This document shows positions 1 through 8,070 of a stretch of 64,000 nt of DNA, piece after piece. The notes below the pieces were generated by a model that saw only the letters and a list, made by a program, of their open reading frames with translations, did not search any database and was not told the DNA's origin. The position numbers and the translations under genes are program-made. The stretch's first letter is position 1. The number at the start of each line of letters is the position of its first letter. Source of the DNA: CADCTM01 sp049671305 (GTDB lineage: Bacteria > Cyanobacteriota > Cyanobacteriia > Cyanobacteriales > Coleofasciculaceae); NCBI GenBank assembly GCA_049671305.1, contig JBATUR010000013.1, forward strand, positions 62,001 through 126,000, in the 5' to 3' direction.

Positions 1-431
1 ATGATCAACTAAAAATAATTACAGATTTCCGTAGTGCCAAAGTTGAGCAAATTCAACACCTAGCTTGGGGAGAGGCTTGTTGGTATTTTGCCAAAACTCG
101 CGAACAGTTTCGTTTAAGTGGTCAACTAACCCTAATTGACGCCGAATATCCTGACGCTGACCTCCAAAAGGCTCGTCAAACGACTTGGCATGACCTTTCC
201 GATGCAGCACGTGTCCAGTTCACCTGGCATCATCCTGGTCAAACTAGGACTGAGGATAATGAGGCATTTTCAGCACCGCCACCAAACGACTTACAACCTT
301 TGGACAATTTTTGTTTGTTATTGCTGGCAGTGGTGGAGGTTGATCACTTAGAGTTGCGGGGTGAACCCCAAAAGCGATCGCATTATCAAAACATTGACAA
401 CCATTGGACTGAGCAAGCCATCAACCCTTAA
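1..431 (+). CDS. FMN-dependent PPOX-type flavoprotein, Alr4036 family (5' truncated)
   Basis: The reading frame is open from base 3 to a TAA at 429-431, with its start outside the window; about 142 C-terminal residues are present. The sequence has DFRSAKVEQ, a Trp-rich stretch (WGEACWYF) and a TREQFRLSGQ motif, followed by FTWHHPGQ and a C-terminal half with LLLAVVEVDHLELRG. This matches the pyridoxamine 5'-phosphate-oxidase-like split-barrel flavoproteins common in cyanobacteria (Alr4036/Npun_F5749 type). The substrate is unknown; family membership suggests FMN binding. It runs convergently to cysE, with only 11 bases between the stop codons. Confidence 0.8.
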   Translation, partial: DQLKIITDFRSAKVEQIQHLAWGEACWYFAKTREQFRLSGQLTLIDAEYPDADLQKARQTTWHDLSDAARVQFTWHHPGQTRTEDNEAFSAPPPNDLQPLDNFCLLLLAVVEVDHLELRGEPQKRSHYQNIDNHWTEQAINP

Positions 432-442
432 CCTGGTATATG

Positions 443-1213
443 TTAAATACCAGCACCATCAAAAAACTCTTGAATTACTTGGTCACCCAGGTTGCAATTT
501 GGTGCAGCAGTTGCAGGCACTTTCAGGCACTCCAACTCGGAAGTTACGGCATGAACAACTGAGGAAACGGTAGCATATTCCTGGCTCTTTAGAGTTTCTA
601 ATTGTTGTTCTAGCGCCTCAATGCGGTCTACCAAGGTGCGAATTACTGCCGCTTCTGAGTCTGGCAAGCTGCCATGTTCTAGGGGGTTTACTCGAACACC
701 AGAACGATAGATAATGCGACCAGGGATGCCCACGACGGTACAATCAGAAGGGACATCTCGTAGCACCACCGACCCAGCACCAATGCGGACATTATTACCT
801 AATTGGATGTTGCCGAGAACTTTTGCCCCTGCACCAACAACGACGTTTTCGCCCAAAGTGGGATGTCGCTTGCCGCATTCTTTGCCTGTACCGCCGAGAG
901 TGACGCCTTGATAGATTAGGGCGTAGTCGCCGATAATTGCGGTTTCTCCAATTACAACACCCATACCGTGGTCAATAAAGACACCTTTGCCAATGGTTGC
1001 GCCTGGGTGAATTTCGATGCCGGTCAAAAAGCGCGAAAACTGAGAAATTATACGAGGAATGAGGGGAATGCCTAAAAGCTGTAGCCAATGACAAAGACGG
1101 TGGAACATCAACGCCTGTAAGCCTGGATAGCATAATAAGACTTCTAGCCAGTTACGGGCTGCTGGGTCACGCTCAAATATGATGCGAAAGTCAGCAAGAA
1201 GGGCAGATAGCAC
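443..1213 (-). CDS. cysE: Serine O-acetyltransferase
   Basis: CysE acetylates L-serine with acetyl-CoA to give O-acetylserine, the precursor of cysteine, in the cytosol. The 256-residue protein has the N-terminal helical region (ERDPAARNWLEVLL), then a left-handed beta-helix of hexapeptide repeats from about residue 65 to 190. Catalytic-type residues D81-H82 (FIDHGMGVVIGETA) and H117 (KRHPTLGENV) are present, with the GGTGKE substrate loop. The C-terminal tail of about 60 residues is longer than in E. coli and predicted helical (EALEQQLETL). The start is a GTG with a G-rich stretch about 8 bases upstream. The exported-protein gene 40 bp upstream may be co-transcribed. Confidence 0.93.
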   Translation of the reverse strand: MLSALLADFRIIFERDPAARNWLEVLLCYPGLQALMFHRLCHWLQLLGIPLIPRIISQFSRFLTGIEIHPGATIGKGVFIDHGMGVVIGETAIIGDYALIYQGVTLGGTGKECGKRHPTLGENVVVGAGAKVLGNIQLGNNVRIGAGSVVLRDVPSDCTVVGIPGRIIYRSGVRVNPLEHGSLPDSEAAVIRTLVDRIEALEQQLETLKSQEYATVSSVVHAVTSELECLKVPATAAPNCNLGDQVIQEFFDGAGI

Positions 1214-1253
1214 AAATGTTACCCCAACAAGAGTGGTTAAACAATTTCCTAGT

Positions 1254-1739
1254 CTATCTTAGCCTTCTTGGTTGCTCTCGCACAGTCAGGATATAATTCC
1301 AACGTTGACCGGCTTCGAGGGAACCAACCCAAATTTCATATATACCTGCTTTGAGGTTGGTTGCTTCAAGGCTGGCATCTTTGCGTAGCCCGGTATCGTC
1401 GCCACAATAGATGGTGTTGTTTGGTCCTTTGATGAGTAGGGTTGTGTCTTTGCCGCGACTGTTAATTTGTAGGGTGAGGTTGGAGAAGTCTTGTTCTAAG
1501 ACTAAGATATGGTCGGGAGTTTGGGAAGCAAAGCCGATACAAGGTTTTTTATTGCGATCGCTGTTGGCAATTGATGGTAACGAGTAATTGCCGCCTGTAC
1601 TACCGGCAACTTGCGCCGTGCCTGCCGGAAAACCGGGCGCTATTGTTAAATTACCAAAGTTTGATTTCTGGGCTAAAGCGGGGGTGGTGCTGATGGCGGT
1701 GATCAATGCCATCAAACTTATACCATATAATCTTCGCAT
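1254..1739 (-). CDS. Small exported protein of unknown function
   Basis: I do not recognise a named family. The 161-residue protein begins with a clear Sec signal peptide (MRRLYGISLMALITAISTT, cleavage after ALA near residue 23). The mature part is beta-rich with two cysteines (PCIGF and IYCGDD), which could form a disulfide in the periplasm. The pattern HILVLEQDFSNLTLQI..TTLLIKGPNNTIYCGDD..LKAGIYEIWVGSLEAG resembles the small jelly-roll domains of pre-peptidase C-terminal type in cyanobacterial exported proteins; this is only a resemblance. The ATG at 1739 is chosen over an in-frame TTG six bases upstream because AAGG lies about 8 bases before it. Confidence 0.7.
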   Translation of the reverse strand: MRRLYGISLMALITAISTTPALAQKSNFGNLTIAPGFPAGTAQVAGSTGGNYSLPSIANSDRNKKPCIGFASQTPDHILVLEQDFSNLTLQINSRGKDTTLLIKGPNNTIYCGDDTGLRKDASLEATNLKAGIYEIWVGSLEAGQRWNYILTVREQPRRLR

Positions 1740-1918
1740 TGACAAGACCTTTTTTAAAAAAACTTACAAATAGTTGTTTTTCTGCCTTTGGGTAAGGAAG
1801 ATAAAGATTTCTATCTGTTAATTGTCTATTTCTATTATTATCTAATCTCCGGTGAGGCAGTTGCTGGTTTACCGAACTAAGAGAAAGTATTGTGCTAAAT
1901 TCAAATTTTGGAGGTCTT

Positions 1919-2080
1919 ATGCCACTGCTAATTTTGATGACGTTACTGCTATTTATTAGCTGGCTCTTTTCAGAGGTTTTTCTTTTGGGACCAATCAGTT
2001 TTCTTGATTCATTAAATCCTCTTTCTAATTTAACCTTGCTTGCGGTTATGCTAGGAATTTTGTGGTGTTTTGGTGAGTAA
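1919..2080 (+). CDS. Small two-helix membrane protein
   Basis: A 53-residue protein consisting of two hydrophobic segments (LLILMTLLLFISWLF and LTLLAVMLGILWCF) separated by a short loop with LLGPISFLDSLNP. An excellent Shine-Dalgarno (GGAGG at 1910-1914) precedes the ATG at 1919; the frame also opens from a GTG at 1892, but that has no ribosome-binding site. No family is recognised. The strong ribosome-binding site and uninterrupted hydrophobic pattern support a real small membrane protein, but length alone makes this uncertain. Confidence 0.45.
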   Translation: MPLLILMTLLLFISWLFSEVFLLGPISFLDSLNPLSNLTLLAVMLGILWCFGE

Positions 2081-2113
2081 GTTGAAGCAAGGCGTGATAA
2101 TTACAACTAAGGT

Positions 2114-2785
2114 TTAGGCAGTTTCTAGACAGCGAGAGACTTGAGCAAAGAACTTAGCAAGTTTGTCTTCATCAAGTTTACCTTTGGTGCGGACACCACT
2201 ACAAACATTAACTCCAAATGGTTGTACTTGTTGAATTGCCTCGCTGACATTTTCTGGTGTCAGTCCCCCACTTAGGAAGACTGGGATATCAACTGACTCA
2301 CGAATTTTGCGGCTAATTTCCCAGTTTTGAGTGCCTGTATCGCTAAGTTCTTTGATGTTTAAAACGGGGTCGCTATAATCTAATAATAATCCGTGGACGT
2401 GAGGTGCAGCCTTGAGTGCGGCTTCAATTGAGTCAGCATTTTTAACATCAATAACTTGCACTAAAGCAATTCCTGGCAAAGCTTGACGTAGGTCGTCGTA
2501 GGTTCCTGATTGTAAGCTATCGCAAATTTGAATGGTATTAACGCCTAAGCGTCTTTGTTGGGCAATAATTGCTAAGGTATCAGGTTTACTGGTTAATAAA
2601 AACGATGACACAGCAGGTGGTACAAGCGAGGCGACTTGGGCAATTAAACCTTCAGAAATAAGTGATCCTGAAGGCGTTTCTGAGACTAAACCTAATGCTG
2701 AGGCGCCATAACTAATTGCCAAGTTAGCTTCGGCAACATTGGCAATGCAGCAAACTTTTACTCTCGGTTTTTTGGTTGGTTTCAT
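2114..2785 (-). CDS. Phosphoribosylanthranilate isomerase-like (TrpF family) paralogue
   Basis: The 223-residue protein has the TrpF (beta/alpha)8 pattern: a KxC motif at the first strand (RVKVCCIANVAEA), an Asp at strand 5/6 (HGLLLDYSD), and the phosphate-binding loop LSGGLTPENV. TrpF isomerises phosphoribosylanthranilate in tryptophan synthesis, using the first-strand Cys and this Asp. Here the usual KxCGxT reads KVCCIA, and the C-terminal GVDVSSGVE signature reads GVNVCSGVR, so two normally constant positions differ. It may be a diverged isomerase or a paralogue with another substrate. No other trp gene is near. Family assignment is good; activity is uncertain. Confidence 0.7.
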   Translation of the reverse strand: MKPTKKPRVKVCCIANVAEANLAISYGASALGLVSETPSGSLISEGLIAQVASLVPPAVSSFLLTSKPDTLAIIAQQRRLGVNTIQICDSLQSGTYDDLRQALPGIALVQVIDVKNADSIEAALKAAPHVHGLLLDYSDPVLNIKELSDTGTQNWEISRKIRESVDIPVFLSGGLTPENVSEAIQQVQPFGVNVCSGVRTKGKLDEDKLAKFFAQVSRCLETA

Positions 2786-2951
2786 TCACTTTTAAGCTAA
2801 AGTCCGGTTAAATTGTGTTGCTTATGACTAGGGTTTTCAGGTTTGGCTGAGGTTAGTCATCAAAGAAAAGTAGATTGCAGTCAAGCAAGTGACAGGATCA
2901 ATTTGGCTTTAGGATACTACTATTACTTTGCCTCTTTTTAACGAGTTAAGA

Positions 2952-4658
2952 TTAATTGTGATTATCTAACCGGAAAAAAAGCTGGCTACGTTGGACACCC
3001 TGATTTATACCGTAACTGCTAATACTAAGCGATCGCAAATGATCAAATAATGGTTTGGCGACGAGTTCAGCAACTTGCACAATTGGCAATTGATTGTTGA
3101 CTAACTGTTGTCCATTTAACCAGTCGAGATACAAATAGCCGTCGTTTGGTTCGGGCAAAGTGGCGATCGCTTCTTTGAAGTTATCATTTTTAATCAGAGA
3201 ATTCTCGCTTCCCTGCAAAGCCTCTGACATGGCTTCAATGGAACTTGTGAAGATTTCATAATCTCCTACTGTGGTGTGGCAGCCTGCAACTTGGGCTTCT
3301 AGTCGCATCATTTTGTCTTTGCCGGCGACGGTAGTTGATGTTACCAATTTTGTCCAAGCGGTGATAGTTTTGTCTGCTAGGGGCAATGTGCCGACACTTA
3401 GTCCGCGTTGTTTTGCTAGGGTATCGAGATTTTCAATTGACTCTTGGGCGTTGGCTGTTTTTTGGGCAACAAAAATCCAATCAGGCTCAGTTTTGTCGGG
3501 ACGCGGTAAGGCTGAGATGGCATATTCACCTTGTACCCAGCTAAATATTGTCTCTGGTAGGTCTAGATCCCAGCGTGACTGCAAGGAAGCGATCGCTCTT
3601 TCAATTAGGGGTTTGAGGGTGTCGTTGCCTTCCTGCCCCGTTGAGAGGCGATTCCAGAACTGGTTTAAGTCTGTGCCAGCTAGGGATAATAAGCTGTTGT
3701 TGGGGATGTATTGTAGTGCAGCGACGGGTTGATTAAGAGTCGGTTCGAGGTCGCTGCTGGGTTGGCTGGAAACTAGGGCGGTTTGTGCTAATAATCCTAG
3801 ACGGTTTAGGGAAAGTGCGATCGCTAAGGTTTCTGATCCTGTTAAGGCATCGCTATTGGGTGCAGGTTGTTTGGAAACCCAGGCAGCGAGGGCGGGAAGA
3901 TTGATGAAGCTTAAGCCAATACGGGGTTCGGTGAGGGTTTCTAGCTTTTGTTGATAAACTGGGTCATCATTTAAGCTGAGGTTGGCGACTTGTACGTTGT
4001 TAATGGCTTCCCGCATCACTTTCGGGTGGTTGGCAAAGAGGACAAAGCGATCGCCAACTACGGCACCTGTAAGGGTTTCTGGTAAGCCTGTGGAGGATTT
4101 TTCCGAGGCTTCTGGGCGTTTGTAAATCAGGTTAACGCCTTTATATTGCTCAAATACTAAATCTGTTGTGCCAGCGGTTGCCTGTTTGCTATAAAACAGT
4201 TGTAAAAATTCTTTTGCCCGTTGAGGATTTTTGGTGGTGGCGGCTAAAAGATAGCCGGGTTGGGCAGAATTTTGAGGATCGCGGTCAAAATCTAAGGATG
4301 TTACGGCAACGGTAATTTCGTCACCTAACCAAGGACGGATATCTCGGCGGAAGTCGATGCCTTGTTTGGCTAGGATGCTATTTTCGAGTTGTTTTAGTTC
4401 ATTACGCGATCGCCTACGATTTACCGGACGCGCTACGACTTGGCGAAAGGTTTCTAAGCGTTCTGGGTTTACTAATAACGATGCCACAATGGGCGCTTGT
4501 TTGGGTACAAATATGGCGGCGCTGGGGTTGGTAATTGCTCCACCGCGCAATAATTTTACTGGACTTTGGGCAGTTAGCCAGAAAAAGCCAGCGATAGAAG
4601 TTAACAGCAGCACAGAAACACCTGCTGCTATGGCGTAGAAAAACGAACGTAGCTTCAT
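2952..4658 (-). CDS. DUF3352-family membrane-anchored protein
   Basis: A 568-residue protein with one N-terminal transmembrane segment (about residues 6-28, FFYAIAAGVSVLLLTSIAGFFWL) and a large presumably periplasmic or lumenal region. The pattern PSAAIFVPKQAPIVASLLVNPERLE near the start and the repeated alpha/beta organisation are typical of cyanobacterial DUF3352 proteins, whose role is unknown. No catalytic motif is apparent. An in-frame GTG lies 15 bases upstream, but the ATG at 4658 is preceded by GGAA and starts directly before the basic residues of the signal anchor, so it is preferred. It is monocistronic in appearance, with about 165 bp between it and the next gene downstream. Confidence 0.8.
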   Translation of the reverse strand: MKLRSFFYAIAAGVSVLLLTSIAGFFWLTAQSPVKLLRGGAITNPSAAIFVPKQAPIVASLLVNPERLETFRQVVARPVNRRRSRNELKQLENSILAKQGIDFRRDIRPWLGDEITVAVTSLDFDRDPQNSAQPGYLLAATTKNPQRAKEFLQLFYSKQATAGTTDLVFEQYKGVNLIYKRPEASEKSSTGLPETLTGAVVGDRFVLFANHPKVMREAINNVQVANLSLNDDPVYQQKLETLTEPRIGLSFINLPALAAWVSKQPAPNSDALTGSETLAIALSLNRLGLLAQTALVSSQPSSDLEPTLNQPVAALQYIPNNSLLSLAGTDLNQFWNRLSTGQEGNDTLKPLIERAIASLQSRWDLDLPETIFSWVQGEYAISALPRPDKTEPDWIFVAQKTANAQESIENLDTLAKQRGLSVGTLPLADKTITAWTKLVTSTTVAGKDKMMRLEAQVAGCHTTVGDYEIFTSSIEAMSEALQGSENSLIKNDNFKEAIATLPEPNDGYLYLDWLNGQQLVNNQLPIVQVAELVAKPLFDHLRSLSISSYGINQGVQRSQLFFRLDNHN

Positions 4659-4821
4659 TGTGAATTCCGGCACCGTAGGGAGGCTAAAGGCTAAGGGTGA
4701 AATTATGCCAATTTCACGCCTATTATTATTTCAGTTTGGAGGCATTGCCAACTATTAAAATTAAAATGTTTTTAGTTGGTGTTCCTGCTAGTCTTCTTCA
4801 AGTAGAGCGTATTTAGAGCTG

Positions 4822-5181
4822 ATGTCGCAACAATTTTTTAGTGACCCAATTCCTCAAATTAGTGTTAAAGAACTGGCATTGCGGCTAAATGAGGCTGTTT
4901 ATGGGCTTCAGTTGATTGATGTGCGAGAAGTTAGGGAAATAGCGATCGCTTCTTTGGATGGCTTTGAGAATCTGCCTTTGAGCGAGTTTGCTGAATGGTC
5001 TGAGCAAATTTTAACTCGTTTTGATCCTAATACTGAAACGCTGGTTTTGTGTCATCATGGCAGCCGTTCTATCCAGATGTGTCAGTGGCTATTAAGTCAA
5101 GGCTTCACAAATGTTAAAAATATTACTGGTGGTATTGATGCTTATGCTCAGGTAATTGATCGGAATATTGCTTTGTATTAG
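4822..5181 (+). CDS. Rhodanese-like domain protein
   Basis: A single rhodanese domain of 119 residues. It has the entry motif LQLIDVREVREIAIASL, the active-site loop LCHHGSRS with Cys at about residue 77, and the closing GFTNVKNITGGIDAY. The CxxGxR loop is that of a competent sulfurtransferase or persulfide carrier; the physiological acceptor is unknown. The protein is cytosolic, as no signal peptide is present. It is followed by a long repeat-rich spacer and so seems to be a single-gene unit. Confidence 0.92.
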   Translation: MSQQFFSDPIPQISVKELALRLNEAVYGLQLIDVREVREIAIASLDGFENLPLSEFAEWSEQILTRFDPNTETLVLCHHGSRSIQMCQWLLSQGFTNVKNITGGIDAYAQVIDRNIALY

Positions 5182-5240
5182 GACTTGTCAATTATTTGGT
5201 GTATGTAGAGGGTAGAGAAGAGAGTGCATTGGTGTCAAAC

Positions 5241-5355
5241 TTAAGGCTGAAAGCTTTTTGAAATAACCCTAGTCCCCAGCCCCTTTAAGGCTGAAAGCTT
5301 TATAGCACAACCCCGACCCCTCTCCCCTTTAAGGCTGAAAGCTTTATAGCACAAC
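5241..5355. repeat. Three copies of a short AAGGCTGAAAGCTTT repeat
   Basis: The string AAGGCTGAAAGCTTT occurs three times, near 5243, 5287 and 5331. The second and third copies are extended by TATAGCACAACCCC, and their repeat period is 44 bp. It contains the short palindrome AAAGCTTT. It looks like an expanded intergenic repeat and not a coding element. Confidence 0.8.
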
Positions 5356-5523
5356 CCCTCTCCCCCAGCCCCTCTCCCACTCAGGGGAGAGGGGAGCAAG
5401 ATTCTTGTTCTCCTTTGGCTACGAGGGGAGAAGCGGCAAAAACTGACTTACTGAACCCCTCTCCCCCAGCCCCTCTCCCACTCAGGGGAGAGGGGAGCAA
5501 GATTCTAGTTCTCCTTTGGCTAC
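5353..5523. repeat. Duplicated 70-bp GC-rich hairpin repeat
   Basis: Copies at 5353-5422 and 5454-5523 are identical except for one base (ATTCTTG versus ATTCTAG). Each contains CCCCTCTCCC followed after a short loop by GGGAGAGGGG, a strong perfect hairpin, and then a tail with CAAGATTCT and TCTCCTTTGGCTAC. Elements of this composition are dispersed in many cyanobacterial genomes. The two copies are 101 bp apart, and the spacer is different sequence. Confidence 0.85.
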
Positions 5524-5829
5524 CGTGGCTACCTCTACAGACTGGCATCCTTGGACAAGCCAGATTGGGCTGAGTCTGTTATCTTAAAGGCACGACTTTT
5601 ATTAAATAACCTGACAAGAATTATTGAGTCTACACAATTGGCTTGATGGTTTTTGAGGTAGTGCAGCATCCAGACAATTAAATTATTTGATAACTAGTCG
5701 TTTTGTTGCAGCTTTTGGTGCTGATTGGTGTCGTAGTTGCCGGAAATTGGGTTTATGGCTGCATAATAATTTAATAACTAAACATTATCGATTTCTTAAA
5801 AATCTTACTTTCAATTATTTATTGTGCAA

Positions 5830-6894
5830 ATGTCTCAGCAAGTGAGTCTCAGTAAGCGGCAACAACAGATTCTGCGGGCAACGATCCGTCACTATATTGC
5901 GACGGCTGAACCTGTGGGTTCCAAGGCTTTGGCGGCGGAGTATAACTTGAGTGTTAGCCCTGCTACGATTCGTTCTTGTATGGGCGTTTTGGAGAAGGTG
6001 GGGTTATTGTATCAACCTCATACTTCGGCGGGGCGTGTGCCTTCAGATTCGGGGTATCGGATTTATGTTGATCAGTTGATGACGCCGGCGGATGCTTTGG
6101 GGCGACAGGTTGAGTATTTGTTGACGGATCGGGAAGATTCTAGTTTTGAGAAGCTTTTGGGTGATGCGGCGCAACTTTTGGCGGCGGTGAGTGGTTATAT
6201 TGCTTTGATTACTCTGCCCCAAACTCGGACTATTCGCTTGCGGCATTTGCAGTTGGTGCAGTTGGAGCCGGGGCGGGTTATGTTGATTGTGGTGACTGAT
6301 GCTTATGAAACGCAGTCGGTGTTGATGGAGTTGCCGCAGTCAAATGATCAGTCGGTGGTAGAGCGTGAGTTACAGATTTTATCGAATTTTTTGAATAGTA
6401 AGCTAAAAGAGCGATCGCTTGGTGAGTTGGCGACGCTAGATTGGAGTGAGTTGGATCGTGAGTTTGCTCGTTATGCGGTGTTTTTGCGGACGTTGATTAG
6501 TGAGTTGACTCGCCGCACTACGGCGCCTGTACCGACGCCGATTATGATTCGGGGTATTTCTGAGGTGTTGCGTCAACCGGAGTTTTCTGAGTTGCAGCAG
6601 GTTCAGATGTTATTACATCTTTTGGAAGAAGAACAGGAGCAACTGTGGCCCGTAATCTTTGAGTTGCCTGAGTCGTTGGCGTCAAAAAGTCGGGTGAAGG
6701 TAAGAATTGGTTCAGAAAATCCGCTAAAACCGATGCGGACTTGTGCTTTGGTGTGTGCGACTTATCAGCAGGGTGAGGTGCCGGTGGGGAGTGTGGGCAT
6801 TTTGGGTCCGACACGGATGATTTATGAAAATGCGATCGCGTTGGTGGAGACGGCGGCGGATTATTTGACGGATGCTTTGACTCAACCTGCTTAA
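5830..6894 (+). CDS. hrcA: Heat-inducible transcription repressor HrcA
   Basis: HrcA represses groE and other chaperone genes by binding CIRCE elements, with activity tuned by GroEL. The 354-residue protein has the N-terminal winged helix (LSKRQQQILRATIRHYIATAEPVGSKAL, then SPATIRSCMGVLEKVGLL and TSAGRVPSDSGYRIYVDQ), the GAF-like central domain and the C-terminal IRIG/GPTRM region (VKVRIGSENP, GSVGILGPTRMIYENAIALV). A GTG six bases upstream is an alternative start. No CIRCE inverted repeat is seen in its own upstream region, so autoregulation is not evident. There is no grpE or dnaK neighbour. Confidence 0.95.
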   Translation: MSQQVSLSKRQQQILRATIRHYIATAEPVGSKALAAEYNLSVSPATIRSCMGVLEKVGLLYQPHTSAGRVPSDSGYRIYVDQLMTPADALGRQVEYLLTDREDSSFEKLLGDAAQLLAAVSGYIALITLPQTRTIRLRHLQLVQLEPGRVMLIVVTDAYETQSVLMELPQSNDQSVVERELQILSNFLNSKLKERSLGELATLDWSELDREFARYAVFLRTLISELTRRTTAPVPTPIMIRGISEVLRQPEFSELQQVQMLLHLLEEEQEQLWPVIFELPESLASKSRVKVRIGSENPLKPMRTCALVCATYQQGEVPVGSVGILGPTRMIYENAIALVETAADYLTDALTQPA

Positions 6895-7150
6895 GGTTTT
6901 TTGCGCCTACCTATAGGTGTTTTTTTGAAGAGTGTGATTTTTGGGGCTGTATTCCTGATCTGGTAAGGGATGCAGCCTTTTTGATGTTTCAGGAGGTTGG
7001 CGCAAATGCTGTAATGCTTGCTGGGATTGGTTTTGAGGCTGTTTGGAAAATCTAGAGCTTGTCAGATCGATGGCTGTAATGATATTCTTAAGGAGGTTGG
7101 CGCAAATGCACCTTGAAAACTACATATTGTAAGGGTTTCGGAGTACCGCT
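6895..7150 (+). promoter_or_regulatory. CRISPR leader region with duplicated element
   Basis: This AT-rich stretch between hrcA and the first CRISPR repeat carries a 19-base sequence beginning AGGAGGTTGGCGCAAA twice, at 6991-7009 and 7091-7109, exactly 100 bases apart. A second short string, GCTGTAATG, also occurs twice (about 7008 and 7073). The last 40 bases read ACCTTGAAAACTACATATTG and then GTAAGGGTTTCGGAG, an arrangement like leader ends next to cyanobacterial arrays. The repeats read towards this side's array in the +-strand orientation ending in ATTGAAAC, so this is the expected leader side. Confidence 0.6.
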
Positions 7151-8002
7151 CTCTGAATCGTAATTAATCCCTTTCAGGGATTGAAACGAATCAGAAGAAG
7201 GATTAGCGGTAAGGCTAACGGCTCTGAATCGTAATTAATCCCTTTCAGGGATTGAAACATTTTTAGCTCCTTCAGTTGTGACTTTTCTACCTTTGCTCTG
7301 AATCGTAATTAATCCCTTTCAGGGATTGAAACTTTTTCTACTATCTGTTTAAGAAAATACTCTCCTACGGGTCTCTGAATCGTAATTAATCCCTTTCAGG
7401 GATTGAAACCTTGGTCAAAGCTGAGAAACCCATCACCGCTCACTCTGAATCGTAATTAATCCCTTTCAGGGATTGAAACAAGGAAAAATAAGGTAAGCTT
7501 TCTGATGCCTGCTCTGAATCGTAATTAATCCCTTTCAGGGATTGAAACATCAGGATCTCCTACAAAGGCACTCATGACGCTGCTAGTCTCTGAATCGTAA
7601 TTAATCCCTTTCAGGGATTGAAACTGACGCTCCTATGCCTTACAGGTTGGCGAAAACCAAGCTACTCTGAATCGTAATTAATCCCTTTCAGGGATTGAAA
7701 CGGGGTGCAGACAGTCTAAAGCACCTGACTTAATTAGTGCGACTCTGAATCGTAATTAATCCCTTTCAGGGATTGAAACAGCGCAACAAATGAGTAGCAG
7801 TAACGCTTCCATCTTTCTCTGAATCGTAATTAATCCCTTTCAGGGATTGAAACTTGCTAACTCCAAACTTATTTGTATCTGTCCATAAATGCTCTGAATC
7901 GTAATTAATCCCTTTCAGGGATTGAAACAGAAAACTAGGTTTAAGCGCTACTCCTGAACACAAAACTCTGAATCGTAATTAATCCCTTTCAGGGATTGAA
8001 AC
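7151..8002 (+). CRISPR. CRISPR array, 12 repeats and 11 spacers
   Basis: Twelve identical 37-base repeats begin CTCTGAATCGTAATTAATCC and end CAGGGATTGAAAC. They start at 7151, 7222, 7296, 7373, 7443, 7512, 7588, 7665, 7743, 7817, 7892 and 7966. Spacers are 34, 37, 40, 33, 32, 39, 40, 41, 37, 38 and 37 bases. The repeat contains the stem AATCCCT-TTC-AGGGATT and the 3' ATTGAAAC that forms the usual 5' crRNA handle, so transcription is predicted on the plus strand. No repeat is degenerate, not even the last. No cas gene is present anywhere in the window, so processing and interference proteins must act in trans if the array is active. Such repeats are served by type I or type III systems in cyanobacteria; the subtype cannot be assigned from the repeat alone. 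Confidence 0.98.
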
Positions 8003-8014
8003 AGAAAGATCAAA

Positions 8015-8043
8015 TCCCCCTAAATAACCCAAATTCAGGGGGA
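8015..8043. terminator. Hairpin between CRISPR array and usp gene
   Basis: TCCCCCT (8015-8021) pairs perfectly with AGGGGGA (8037-8043) across a 15-base loop. It lies just after the last CRISPR repeat and just before the convergent stress-protein gene, so it could end both transcripts. No T-run follows on either strand. The same sequence type also occurs as a dispersed cyanobacterial repeat. Confidence 0.4.
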
Positions 8044-8070
8044 TCTCTACCTCAGATCAGCCTTTCAAAA

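Larger units (their letters stand above)
5182..5823. other. Repeat-rich 640-bp intergenic region
   Basis: No complete gene is visible. The left half (5240-5523) holds two families of dispersed repeats, listed separately. The right half (5524-5823) is AT-rich. It contains one reading frame with a thioredoxin-like string (FGADWCRSCRKLG, about 5710-5750) but no start, no flanking thioredoxin fold and no stop before hrcA, so I do not call a gene there. Confidence 0.6.

Noticed and set aside
3271..3732. 153-codon plus-strand frame inside the DUF3352 gene
   Set aside because: Antisense to a well-supported gene, with no ribosome-binding site and no recognisable family.
5824..5829. CIRCE element for autoregulation of hrcA
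   Set aside because: No TTAGCACTC/GAGTGCTAA inverted repeat is present in the upstream 600 bases.
6895..6930. Possible terminator after hrcA (ACCTATAGGT followed by T-run)
   Set aside because: The palindrome has no loop-forming centre, so a stable RNA hairpin is not expected.
7625..7664. CRISPR spacer 7 shares AGGTTGGCG with the leader element
   Set aside because: Only nine contiguous bases match, insufficient to claim self-targeting or derivation from the leader.
7766..7963. 65-codon minus-strand frame across CRISPR repeats
   Set aside because: It translates repeat and spacer units (FQSLKGINYDSE repeated); not a gene.
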